Positions 1 through 5,801 of a stretch of 8,318 nucleotides of DNA are shown piece after piece. The position numbers and the translations under genes are program-made. The DNA lies in NCBI GenBank assembly GCA_031284195.1, contig JAITAI010000080.1, positions 1 to 8,318 of the forward strand, written 5' to 3'. The DNA comes from Treponema sp. (GTDB lineage Bacteria > Spirochaetota > Spirochaetia > Treponematales > Breznakiellaceae). The number at the start of each line of letters is the position of its first letter. Position 1 is the stretch's first letter. Below the pieces are notes generated by a model. It did not search any database and was not told the origin of the DNA. It saw only the letters and a program-made list of their open reading frames with translations.

Positions 1-393
1 CGGGACTTGTATCCACAGGCCCATCCCCGGTTTATCACGGATAAGGGTTCACCGTTCAGTTCAAAGGATTTCCGGGAACGGGTGAACCTAGTGGAGATGG
101 AGCAGAGCTTCACCAGTCCCGTGCATCCGCAGAGCAACGGGAAGCTTGAGCGGTTTCACTGGACATTCAAGAGTGAACATGTGCGGCAGGCGGCGTATTT
201 GAACGGGAAAGACACGATAGAGCGGATGGGGTATGACCAAGGCGAGCGGTTGTACGCTGCGCGTTATTACCTGTCGCCTGACGATGTGTTTTTCGGTAGG
301 ATGGGAATAGGGTGTGCGGAATGCAGAGAAAAGCTGCATACTACATATATCAACAGGCGAAGTTCGTGGCAGGCCCAGGCCGCCGAACTTTGA
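1..393 (+). CDS. IS3-like transposase (OrfB/rve integrase core), C-terminal part
   Basis: This frame is open from the left edge of the window, so the 5' part of the gene lies outside. The protein is the end of a DDE integrase-core transposase that would cut and join element ends. Visible landmarks are the second catalytic Asp in FITDKGSPFSSKDF (Asp codon 40-42), the block HPQSNGKLERFH with the catalytic Glu at 148-150, exactly 35 residues later (the D-35-E spacing of IS3-like enzymes), and a late ARYYLSPDDVFFGR motif matching the family's YLTPxD ending. The stretch between the Glu and the Tyr-Asp of the usual YNxxRLH motif is about six residues shorter than normal and reads YDQGERLY, so the copy is probably inactive. 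A hairpin overlaps the last codons. Family is confident; the exact IS group (IS3 or IS481-like) is not. Confidence 0.8.
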   Translation, partial: RDLYPQAHPRFITDKGSPFSSKDFRERVNLVEMEQSFTSPVHPQSNGKLERFHWTFKSEHVRQAAYLNGKDTIERMGYDQGERLYAARYYLSPDDVFFGRMGIGCAECREKLHTTYINRRSSWQAQAAEL

Positions 394-424
394 ACCACCT
401 TATGGCTTGCCCGAAAACGGCAAG
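360..424 (+). terminator. Hairpins at the 3' end of the IS3-like gene (possible terminator or IS end)
   Basis: Two stem-loops lie back to back. AAGTTCG (360-366) pairs with CGAACTT (384-390) across the last coding codons, and CTTGCC (406-411) pairs with GGCAAG (419-424) around a CGAAAAC loop just after the stop. Neither is followed by a T-run, so a rho-independent terminator is not proven. Structures protecting an IS gene from read-through, or part of the element's end, are equally possible. Confidence 0.35.
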
Positions 425-447
425 TTCGGCTTAGGCAATACACTATC

Positions 448-547
448 TAATGATTGCCTGCTTATCTCTCTAGAGATAGCCTACCTCTCTTTAAAGAGAT
501 TGTCTGCCAATTCTAGGTAATGATTCCTGCTTATTTCTCTAAGGAAG
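448..547. repeat. Degenerate ~24-bp tandem repeat, about four units, with palindromes
   Basis: Units start near 451, 475, 498 and 521 (spacing 24, 23 and 23). Each has the form (T/A)GAT(T/A)GCCTGC followed by a TCTCT-rich half. The first and last units are closest: TAATGATTGCCTGCTTAT at 448 versus TAATGATTCCTGCTTAT at 518, then TCTCTA in both. Two are palindromic: TATCTCT (463-469) with AGAGATA (472-478), and the perfect 12-mer CTCTTTAAAGAG (487-498). No gene of convincing length covers it. The rest of 394-619 shows nothing else I can name. Confidence 0.6.
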
Positions 548-619
548 CGCTGATTAAATCGGGAAGGATAGAGTATAGCATAGAGAGCATGAAAAAGCAA
601 TAAACATTTACGGATATAG

Positions 620-637
620 CAGGGTGAGCGCACTATG
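620..637 (+). repeat. ISAs1 left terminal inverted repeat
   Basis: CAGGGTGAGCGCACTATG matches the right end at 1927-1944 in inverted orientation at 17 of 18 positions, the difference being G626 against T. This marks the left boundary of the element. Confidence 0.85.
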
Positions 638-746
638 AAACAGAGTGGTGGCAAGGAGATAGAAGGATGAATAGAGTAAAAAAGGAGTGCGGCAAAAGGA
701 GAAGTGTGGTAAGTTAAAGGGAAATAATAATTTTTGGAGAGAATAT

Positions 747-1931
747 ATGGGGGAGAAAAAGTTACCGCCGCTAATGGACTATTTTGCCGGTATAAAAGAC
801 CCGCGTAGGGAAACCAAAAATAAAAAATATCCGCTGATATAAGTGATAATCATATCTTTTTTAGCAATAATGAGCGGCACAGACGGCTAGGAATCCATAG
901 AACGCTACGGATTAGCGAAAAAGAAATGACTTAGTAAGTTTTTGGCCATAAACCAGGGGATACCAAAACATGAGGTGTACCGGCGTGTACTATGCGCCAT
1001 AAAGAGCGAGTTTCTTGAAAGATGCTTTATGAACTGGGTCAGGGACATCAAGAAAGCAATAAAATAAGAAGTAATAACGATAGACGGAAAAACAGTACGC
1101 GGAATGGCGGCCAAAAGCAACTTCAAAACGAAAGAGGATGTAAAACCGGTACACATAGTAAGTGCGTGGGCTACGGAGAACCGGCTTGTGTTCGGGCAAA
1201 TAAAAACGGAAGAAAAGAATAACGAGATAACGGCAATACCGGCGTTATTGGAAAAGATAGCGGTAGAAGGGGCTATAGTAACGATGACGCAATGGGATGT
1301 CAAAAGAGGATAGCGGAGAAAATCGTGGAAAAGAAGAGTGATTATGTGCTTTCTCTGAAGGGCAATCAGGGGATTTACACAAAGCGGCAAAAGAGTATTG
1401 GGAGATATTGGACTTTAACAAACCGCTAAAAGAAATCAAACATATAAAGTTTAAGACAACATCAACGAATGAGCGGAAACACGGACGAAATGAAAGCCGT
1501 GATTATGCGGTGAGTAACGATGTAGAATGGATAAAAAAAGAGTTTCCGCAGTGGAATACAATAAACACAATAGGGATGGTGGAAGAGACGCGGGAAATAG
1601 GCAATGAAAGAAAAACCGGCAGGAGATATTTTATTTCCAGCCTGGGGGCGGATTAAAACCTGTTCGCGCGCATTGGGGTATAGAGAACTCGCTTCATTAT
1701 GTGCTGGATGTGGCATTTAGGGAAGACACCTACCGCATAAGGAAAGACTACAGCCCACAAAATATAGCTTTAATTAGAAAAATAGCCTTAACTGTAACCC
1801 GATCAGACAAGGAGTCTAAAACGAGCGTCAAAGGTCGCGTTCAACAAATGGGATGGTCTGAGGACTATTTGGAAACCTTGCTGTTCAATTCTGACTTCGT
1901 CCCAAATTCGCCTCCGGCTGCCTCTGCATAG
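747..1931 (+). pseudogene. ISAs1-family transposase, broken by stops and frameshifts
   Basis: The start at 747 has a GGAGA site six bases upstream. The first frame reads MGEKKLPPLMDYFAGIKDPR, the classic N-terminus of ISAs1 (H-repeat) transposases. In-frame stops occur at 840, 888, 927 and 1065; at 888 and 927 they stand where Trp is usual. IDGKTVRG (catalytic Asp codon 1083-1085) is kept. A one-base loss near 1285 shifts the frame just before the second Asp (DAMGCQKRIAEKI, Asp at 1286). Another near 1371 interrupts the GNQG motif. A stop at 1654 and a small deletion near 1668 follow SLGAD. The last frame has HWGIENSLHYVLDVAFRED with the catalytic Glu at 1683, and ends at 1929-1931 inside the right inverted repeat. 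It covers nearly the whole family length, but it cannot make a functional enzyme. Confidence 0.9.
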
Positions 1932-1944
1932 TGCGCTAACCCTG
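1927..1944 (-). repeat. ISAs1 right terminal inverted repeat
   Basis: CATAGTGCGCTAACCCTG is the inverted partner of 620-637. It contains the transposase stop codon, and on the minus strand it supplies a TAG (1936-1938) that closes the interrupted helix-turn-helix reading frame. Confidence 0.85.
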
Positions 1945-2046
1945 ATTCATAAACCGCTTGCGACCCCGAATAACTTGTGATACCATAGGCTGAGAACATC
2001 CAGCGCTTACAGCTATGTCGTCTTGGGTGATCCGTTTAAGAACCAT
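1936..2046 (-). pseudogene. Helix-turn-helix (Cro/XRE-like) gene, 5' part, cut by the ISAs1 element
   Basis: On the minus strand an ATG at 2046 opens 34 host codons, beginning MVLKRITQDDIAVSAG and continuing CSQPMVSQVIRGRKR, then runs into the ISAs1 end and stops at TAG 1936-1938. The pattern Q-x3-A-x3-G-x-S-x4-S followed by IxxGRK is a textbook helix-turn-helix of the Cro/XRE type, so the protein bound DNA. The rest of the gene is missing: the flank on the other side of the element (before 620) does not show an obvious continuation. It is divergent from the repressor at 2238, like cro and cI in a phage switch. A second ATG slightly upstream in another frame (MDKVLDG) may be the original start if a base has been lost. 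The HTH call is firm; the Cro role is inference from arrangement. Confidence 0.65.
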
Positions 2047-2093
2047 CTAATACTTTATCCATTGGGCTTCTCTATGGGTCCTTTTTACTCTTT

Positions 2094-2129
2094 TCCGATA
2101 GGGTTCGAGTATAAAATTCTCCTATCGGA
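2094..2129. repeat. Inverted repeat in the leader of the divergent HTH gene
   Basis: TCCGATAGG (2094-2102) and CCTATCGGA (2121-2129) form a perfect 9-bp inverted repeat with an 18-bp gap. It lies between the minus-strand promoter and the HTH start, so it could be a leader hairpin or a pair of operator half-sites. Confidence 0.55.
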
Positions 2130-2133
2130 TATT

Positions 2134-2155
2134 AATAACGGTTATTATTATAACC
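2134..2155. promoter_or_regulatory. Overlapping palindromes, operator candidate
   Basis: AATAAC-G-GTTATT (2134-2146) is a perfect 6+1+6 palindrome. It overlaps GGTTAT-TATT-ATAACC (2140-2155), a perfect 6+4+6 palindrome. Sizes of 13 and 16 bp fit dimeric helix-turn-helix regulators. The site lies just downstream of the minus-strand promoter, where a bound protein would block transcription. Confidence 0.5.
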
Positions 2156-2157
2156 AA

Positions 2158-2226
2158 TTGATTTTAATATATTACTTTTTCCAATATATGTCAACAAAAA
2201 TATTAGAAATTTCAATATATTATCAA
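2158..2226. promoter_or_regulatory. Three related operator-like sites in the divergent spacer
   Basis: The motif TTGA(T/C) followed closely by ATATT occurs three times: TTGATTTTAATATATT on plus at 2158-2173, TTGACATATATTG on minus at 2182-2194, and TTGATAATATATTGA on minus around 2212-2226. The first covers the -10 and the second the -35 of the minus-strand promoter. The third lies just before the repressor's ribosome site. This is the layout expected of a repressor that controls both its partner and itself. The region is very AT-rich, so chance similarity remains possible. Confidence 0.4.
2166..2194 (-). promoter_or_regulatory. Near-consensus sigma70-type promoter for the truncated HTH gene
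   Basis: Read on the minus strand, TTGACA (2194-2189) is a perfect -35, followed by exactly 17 bases and TATATT (2171-2166), five of six matches to TATAAT. Transcription would start near 2159 and give a leader of about 110 nt before the HTH start at 2046. Confidence 0.65.
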
Positions 2227-2227
2227 T

Positions 2228-2232
2228 AAGGA
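2228..2232 (+). promoter_or_regulatory. Ribosome binding site of the repressor gene
   Basis: AAGGA lies five bases before the ATG at 2238 and fixes that start. Confidence 0.6.
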
Positions 2233-2237
2233 AATTT

Positions 2238-2988
2238 ATGGAATATCAAGAGAGAATGAAGGTTCTTAAAATAAATCAAGTTGGATTGGCTTCTAAGTTA
2301 GGGGTTTCACAGGGGATTATTTCCGAATTCGTTAGTGGAGCAAGGGAGCCATCTAAGGAGTTTATACTCGGAATATATAAACTTGGATAAGTATTGATTG
2401 GTTTTTTCCGGCAATGGGGAAATATTTCTTGCTAAGTCCCCCAACATATCTCAGCAAGATATTGTTAATTCTGGTATGGTTGGGATGGCTATTAATAATG
2501 CAAATGGGTCTGTAGAGAATTTCGGTAATGTCAACATGATAACCGATCCTTTTCAGGTAAACCCAAATGGACTTCCATTGTATACAATCCCGCTTTTAAC
2601 TAAGGAGCAGGTATTTCTGTTCGACCTTAGCAAGGAGATTCCTACTCCTAAAGCATATTCCGGTGATTATCCTGTTATGCTTGTTCCTATTCCTATACGT
2701 TTTCGGGAATACAGTACCGACCTTCGGGCTATGATAGTCTTCAATGGCCTGATGGCTCCATTGCTTAATGCTGGAGATGTAGCTATATTTCAGGCTACCG
2801 GGTGGCATGGGAACGGGGTCTATGTGTATCGGGTCAATGCTGATTTGTATATTAGTCATGTTCGGTTTGATAATAATAAAAGATATGTCTTGGCCAAAGA
2901 GTTTAAACCGGAAGAAGAAATTGCTTATCATGCCGAGTCTTTTAGGATTATTGGGCGAGTTCGTGCGGTCGTCCGAGAAATAGGATGA
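2238..2988 (+). pseudogene. Phage-type repressor: HTH plus LexA/CI (S24)-like C-terminal domain, frameshifted
   Basis: The first frame (2238-2390, 50 aa) begins MEYQERMKVLKINQVGLASK and contains the HTH core LGVSQGIISEFVSGAREP. It stops at TAA 2388. The next codons in a second frame read SIDWFF (2390-2407), and a third frame from about 2407 reads SGNGEIFLAKSP on to TGA/TAG-free sequence ending at 2988. KLG-x-SIDWFF-SGNGEIFL is the usual hinge of such repressors, so two single-base losses (one before 2390, one in the T-run 2402-2407) explain the break. The C-terminal part has MAPLLNAGDVAIFQ, GNGVYVYRV and FRIIGRVRAVVREIG, the S24 fold signature. The serine expected before Met-x-Pro is Leu (codon 2749-2751), and no clear catalytic Lys is seen, so self-cleavage is unlikely. 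Induction, if any, would use another route. Loss of the second half of the DNA-binding/hinge linkage makes this copy probably non-functional unless the indels are sequencing errors. Confidence 0.75.
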
Positions 2989-3104
2989 TTCCCCACTTTC
3001 AAGGTTATTTTCAGGCTTTTTATTTGCGCCTTTGCAAGTAAGCCTTCAGATAAGTCTATATAATACAAGGAGTTAAAGTCCATTAAAGGGTCTTAAAGGG
3101 TTCG

Positions 3105-3136
3105 GCCAGGATTATCGGTTTTCTGGCATTTTTTTT
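3105..3136 (+). terminator. Intrinsic terminator after the repressor gene
   Basis: GCCAGGA (3105-3111) pairs with TTCTGGC (3121-3127), seven pairs including one G-U, with a nine-base loop. An A and eight T residues (3129-3136) follow. It is placed 117 bases after the repressor's stop codon and just before the IS5 left end. Confidence 0.7.
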
Positions 3137-3150
3137 GCAGAGACTTTGTC

Positions 3151-3173
3151 GTGTTTTTGTCAATAAGTCTTTA
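3151..3173 (+). repeat. IS5-family left inverted repeat
   Basis: It starts GTGTTTTTGTCA and ends ATAAGTCTTTA, matching the right end 3973-3995 in inverted orientation at 19 of 23 bases. Confidence 0.55.
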
Positions 3174-3221
3174 TCTTGTATAGCTTTATTGAGATTCCGG
3201 ACCTCCCGTGCAATTCTCATT

Positions 3222-3895
3222 TTACGTGACACCCCACATCTCTTTCAGTTTCCCAAATATCCTCTCTATCAGCCCACGCTTCTTATACGTCTCTTTGTCG
3301 TAGCCTATCTCTACTTTCCTGTTCCTTCTCCCCGGTATTACCGCCCTATGGTTATTCCCTTCCAACTCCCTGCGAAACTCGTTACGGTCATACCCACGGT
3401 CCCCAAGCACCGCATATCCGACTCTAGCTTCGATCAGTTCTGCCACATGAACCTCCCCTCCGGTCAAAAGCCCCTCAATAAGCTTCCCATCCCTGGTTAT
3501 CACCACGTGAAACGTCATGCTTATCCCCGCTCGACTCTTCCCGTTGGTCTGCTGCCTCCTTTTTGCCCGCCTCCGGGCCGGTGGACTTTCATCGTCGTGC
3601 TGTCTATTATCACCTCCCTAAATACTTTCCCTTCCTCCTCCTTGAGCCTTATCAAGATTTTCCCCTATAACCCCCGGGAAAACCGGTCATAGATCACATG
3701 CCCATAGCCGTACCCCTCAACTACATCCCTCAAGGAACAGCCGGTCCTCAGGATATACAGAATCCCGCAAAACGCCTTGTAATGGGATACTGGGGGCAGA
3801 CCCCCTTTCCAGATGTAGTCCCCTTCAATGATGGGCAAAACCTTCCGCTTAAATACTTCCTCACTTATCGGATACAAGCGCTTGTTTCTCTCCAT
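3222..3895 (-). pseudogene. IS5-family transposase, broken by a stop and a frameshift
   Basis: The start at 3895 (MERNKRLYPISEEVFKRKVL) leads into the N-terminal IS5 domain with GILYILRTGCSLRDV and YGYGHVIYDRFSR. A TAG at 3665-3667 interrupts the frame, which then continues GKILIRLKEEEGKVFREVII into the first catalytic Asp, DSTTMKVH (Asp codon 3604-3602). A one-base loss near 3555 shifts the frame. The next frame reads QQTNGKSRAGISMTFHVV, then the second Asp in LGDRGYD (about 3400) and the full Y-2-R-3-E-6-K signature in YKKRGLIERIFGKLK. It ends early at TAA 3222-3224, with the usual tail after KLK missing. All three catalytic residues survive, but not in one frame. Some relatives use two overlapping frames, but a stop 110 bases before the shift argues for decay here. 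Confidence 0.85.
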
Positions 3896-3972
3896 ATGCC
3901 TTCCCCTTCCCTCCTGTATCCTCCCATAGGCTGCGCCTGTATTTCAATCTTTGCTAACAGTACCAACACCAG

Positions 3973-3995
3973 TAAAGACTTATAAAAAAATACAC
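3973..3995 (-). repeat. IS5-family right inverted repeat
   Basis: On the minus strand it begins GTGTATTTTTTT and ends ATAAGTCTTTA, the partner of 3151-3173. It lies about 80 bases upstream of the transposase start. Confidence 0.55.
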
Positions 3996-4058
3996 TCCTA
4001 TAAAGCAGGTTTTGGGCGATTTTTTCCTGGTTCGTTTAATTTTAAAAATAAGGAGGCT

Positions 4059-4085
4059 ATTTCAAAACCCGGTTAGTTTTGCAAT
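4059..4085. repeat. Hairpin in the IS5-flaA gap, possible IS remnant
   Basis: ATTTCAAAAC (4059-4068) pairs with GTTTTGCAAT (4076-4085) at nine of ten positions around a CCGGTTA loop, preceded by AGGAGGCT. The form resembles a fused pair of insertion-sequence ends, but no transposase is next to it. The remaining bases of 3996-4194 are AT-rich and show no gene. Confidence 0.3.
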
Positions 4086-4194
4086 ACCCTCAAAACTTTA
4101 AAAAACAACCCCTCGCTGTTTTTCTTTACATCTAAGCTTACTTTTTATTTGTACTCTAGCAGGATGATGAAGTATTAATCTTATTGTACCGCAT

Positions 4195-4236
4195 AAAAAA
4201 GGGCTAGAGATTGCGGTGAATGCTTTCCCTAACCCT
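4195..4236 (-). terminator. Intrinsic terminator of the flaA operon
   Basis: On the minus strand AGGGTTAG (4236-4229) pairs with CTAGCCCT (4207-4200), eight pairs with one G-U, around a 21-base loop, and is followed by a run of T residues to 4195. It lies 45 bases past the second flaA stop. A second, weaker inverted repeat GAACCGG/CCGGTTC (4249-4281) overlaps the stop codon itself. Confidence 0.7.
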
Positions 4237-4280
4237 CTCTCATTCAAAGAACCGGTACTGACCCTTTGAACTTCCCGGTT

Positions 4281-5009
4281 CTACCAGGCGTCAGCCATAT
4301 CATCCGGGTCTCGGTTGTTCTCAGGGAATAGGTCTGTAACAGCCCGGAGATCATCCAAATAAAAATAGTAAGTCCCCACTGTTTCCGCAGGATCGCAATC
4401 GACTCTGAAACCGGTAACTTTAATACCCAAATAGTTATTATAATGATAAGTCCGCTGTACAATACCGCCTTTTCCATCATAAGCCTGAGGAGGAATCGCC
4501 ACGGTCAGTTTTTTCCATCCCTGGAAATTCAACTTCCCCATAGAAAGCTCAAAGGGACGGCCAAGAGAATCTTGGATAAGGATCTTTAATTCATGGTTAA
4601 AGTTCCGTCCTACTGCCCATACAGAGATAGTCTTAGTTATCCCCTCAATGGGAATAGGCCGTAGGGGGGTCAAGGTAAAACTGACATGTCCCCGATGGAG
4701 GAAATCAACCCGGGTACCCAATACATGCTGATCAGGAATATCCATGCCCTCTTCTTCCGGTAAAGGTTCTTTCCCTGCCGGCGCTCCTTCAAAAAGCCGA
4801 GAACTGATAAACCCATTGTCCACAGAAATGGTAGGCTGCCAATATCCGTCGTGTTCGAATTTATCAACCGAAACCTCTTTCAGGTTTTGTTGAGCCGCAT
4901 CAATCCCGATCCGACTCGGATCCGTGGAACCAACTGCCCCGTCCTGAGTTTGGGCAAACAAAGCCCCACTCAACAAAAGACACAAGGCTATACCACTTAA
5001 TCGCTTCAT
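4281..5009 (-). CDS. flaA: Flagellar filament outer layer (sheath) protein, FlaA family
   Basis: A 242-residue exported protein. The N-terminus MKRLSGIALCLLLSGALFAQ is a Sec signal peptide with likely cleavage after LFA (residue 19). The mature part carries the FlaA-family pattern: a central HVSFTLTPLRPIPIEGITKT strand region, SVWAVGRNFNHELKILIQD, NFQGWKKLTVAIPPQ around residue 163-177, and GTYYFYLDDLRAVTDLF near the end. In spirochaetes FlaA proteins coat or stabilise the FlaB core of the periplasmic flagellum. It is the second gene of the pair: its ATG shares one base with the upstream stop (TAATG), and a GGAGG site (5020-5016) lies within the end of the upstream gene, so translation is probably coupled. 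The gene is intact, and a terminator follows it. Length is somewhat short for classical FlaA. Which paralogue it equals is not decided here. Confidence 0.85.
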   Translation of the reverse strand: MKRLSGIALCLLLSGALFAQTQDGAVGSTDPSRIGIDAAQQNLKEVSVDKFEHDGYWQPTISVDNGFISSRLFEGAPAGKEPLPEEEGMDIPDQHVLGTRVDFLHRGHVSFTLTPLRPIPIEGITKTISVWAVGRNFNHELKILIQDSLGRPFELSMGKLNFQGWKKLTVAIPPQAYDGKGGIVQRTYHYNNYLGIKVTGFRVDCDPAETVGTYYFYLDDLRAVTDLFPENNRDPDDMADAW

Positions 5010-5758
5010 TAAAGACCTCCTTCACTATTCCAAAATTCCTGCACCCGAGCAGGATTTGCCAGCTCATCACCGTCATAAGGCGCCTCAAAGGTATCGCTAA
5101 GCACCTTGAGCTGATCAAAATAAATATAGAAGTTCTCTACTTGTTCAGTAGGCGCCGTCCATATCCGGAATTTAACAAAGGTTAAGGAAGCAAGCCGGGG
5201 AAGTACCCGTTTAGCCTGGGGGAAATTCTTAGGTATCGCAACCTGCAAATTTTTCCATCCCTGATAGGCAATAGATCCCAAATTAACCGTATGAATTACC
5301 CCCTGATAATCTCGCAGATAGGCTTCTATGTGGTAATTAAGATTGGATCCCCATACCCACATATCCAGATACCGAACCCGGCCAGGAATAGGAATTTCAA
5401 CCGCTCCTCCATCTTCCTCACCTGCCTTTACTGGATACATATCAATCCAGTTATATCCCCGGCGATCAAAACGACCCCAAATACCAAGACTCTTAAGGTC
5501 TGCTCCATCCGGATTAGACCCAAAAAGTGCCGCAGGCCATGTAGCAACATACGTTACTTTAGGGAATGAGTCTTCATCGGTTTTGGTGGCGAATTTACTA
5601 GCCTCAACCTTCCAGTCATACAGAGACTCATCATTTTGATCAAACGTCTCCAAAATCCTGGATTCAAGAGCCACCGCCTGCTCATCACCAAAAGCTGATA
5701 ATACTGCTATACATGCCAAAAAAATTAAGCAAATAGCCCTGAAACTACCATGTTTCAT
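5009..5758 (-). CDS. flaA: Flagellar filament outer layer (sheath) protein, FlaA family, first gene of the pair
   Basis: A 249-residue exported protein. MKHGSFRAICLIFLACIAVL begins a signal peptide likely cut near AFG-DE (residue 24). A Cys sits inside the hydrophobic stretch, but further hydrophobic residues after it argue against a lipoprotein. The mature start LESRILETFD is typical of FlaA. Later landmarks are PGRVRYLDMWVWGSNLNYHI, IAYQGWKNLQVAIPKNFPQ and ENFYIYFDQLKVLSDTFEAP, parallel to the QGWKKL and YYFYLDDL motifs in the second gene, so the two are diverged paralogues. The expected role is sheath/filament assembly in the periplasm. AAGGAG (5770-5765) stands six bases before the ATG, and a strong promoter lies upstream. 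The C-terminus EFWNSEGGL encodes the next gene's ribosome site. Family assignment is confident. Confidence 0.88.
   Translation of the reverse strand: MKHGSFRAICLIFLACIAVLSAFGDEQAVALESRILETFDQNDESLYDWKVEASKFATKTDEDSFPKVTYVATWPAALFGSNPDGADLKSLGIWGRFDRRGYNWIDMYPVKAGEEDGGAVEIPIPGRVRYLDMWVWGSNLNYHIEAYLRDYQGVIHTVNLGSIAYQGWKNLQVAIPKNFPQAKRVLPRLASLTFVKFRIWTAPTEQVENFYIYFDQLKVLSDTFEAPYDGDELANPARVQEFWNSEGGL
5016..5020 (-). promoter_or_regulatory. Ribosome binding site of the downstream flaA gene, inside the upstream gene
   Basis: GGAGG is six bases before the ATG at 5009 and lies in the last codons (Gly-Gly-Leu) of the upstream flaA. This supports coupled translation and fixes the start. Confidence 0.75.
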
Positions 5759-5764
5759 CCTATA

Positions 5765-5770
5765 CTCCTT
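5765..5770 (-). promoter_or_regulatory. Ribosome binding site of the upstream flaA gene
   Basis: AAGGAG lies six bases before the ATG at 5758 and fixes that start. Confidence 0.75.
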
Positions 5771-5801
5771 TTCAATGTAGGGAACTTTAAGATCAACTAA
5801 T

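Larger units (their letters stand above)
620..1944 (+). mobile_element. ISAs1-family insertion sequence, full length but decayed
   Basis: The element is bounded by terminal inverted repeats. The left end CAGGGTGAGCGCACTATG (620-637) and the reverse complement of the right end (1927-1944), CAGGGTTAGCGCACTATG, agree at 17 of 18 bases. It is about 1.3 kb with one transposase gene filling most of it, the usual ISAs1 plan. I find no 8-10 bp direct repeat in the flanks (GGATATAG on the left, ATTCATAA on the right), so either the target duplication has decayed or the flanks were rearranged after insertion. The right end sits inside a helix-turn-helix gene. Confidence 0.85.
3151..3995 (-). mobile_element. 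IS5-family insertion sequence, decayed
   Basis: The boundaries are proposed from imperfect inverted repeats of about 23 bp (3151-3173 and the complement of 3973-3995). They agree at 19 of 23 positions, including the shared inner block ATAAGTCTTTA and the outer GTGT. The resulting size of about 845 bp is normal for short IS5-family members. The transposase gene inside runs on the minus strand. The outermost bases are uncertain, and I see no clear target duplication. Confidence 0.65.

Noticed and set aside
448..547. CRISPR array
   Set aside because: Units of ~24 bp follow each other without unique spacers and are too degenerate. No cas genes are present.
905..1390. Minus-strand open frame of 161 codons
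   Set aside because: It lies opposite the ISAs1 transposase relic, whose motifs (IDGKTVRG, DAMGCQKR) are clear on the plus strand. Its own translation has no recognisable domain.
606..1954. Target-site duplication for ISAs1
   Set aside because: The bases next to 620 and 1944 share no 8-10 bp repeat.
3553..3667. Programmed frameshifting in the IS5-family transposase
   Set aside because: A stop at 3665-3667 lies well before the frame change near 3555, and no slippery heptamer is seen at the change, so decay is simpler.
3135..3692. Plus-strand open frame of 185 codons
   Set aside because: It is the antisense of the IS5-family transposase, which shows the Y-R-E-K signature on the minus strand. 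The plus translation is low-complexity Pro/Leu/Ser-rich.
5343..5639. Plus-strand open frames within the first flaA gene
   Set aside because: They are shadows of an intact flaA gene with signal peptide, ribosome site and promoter.
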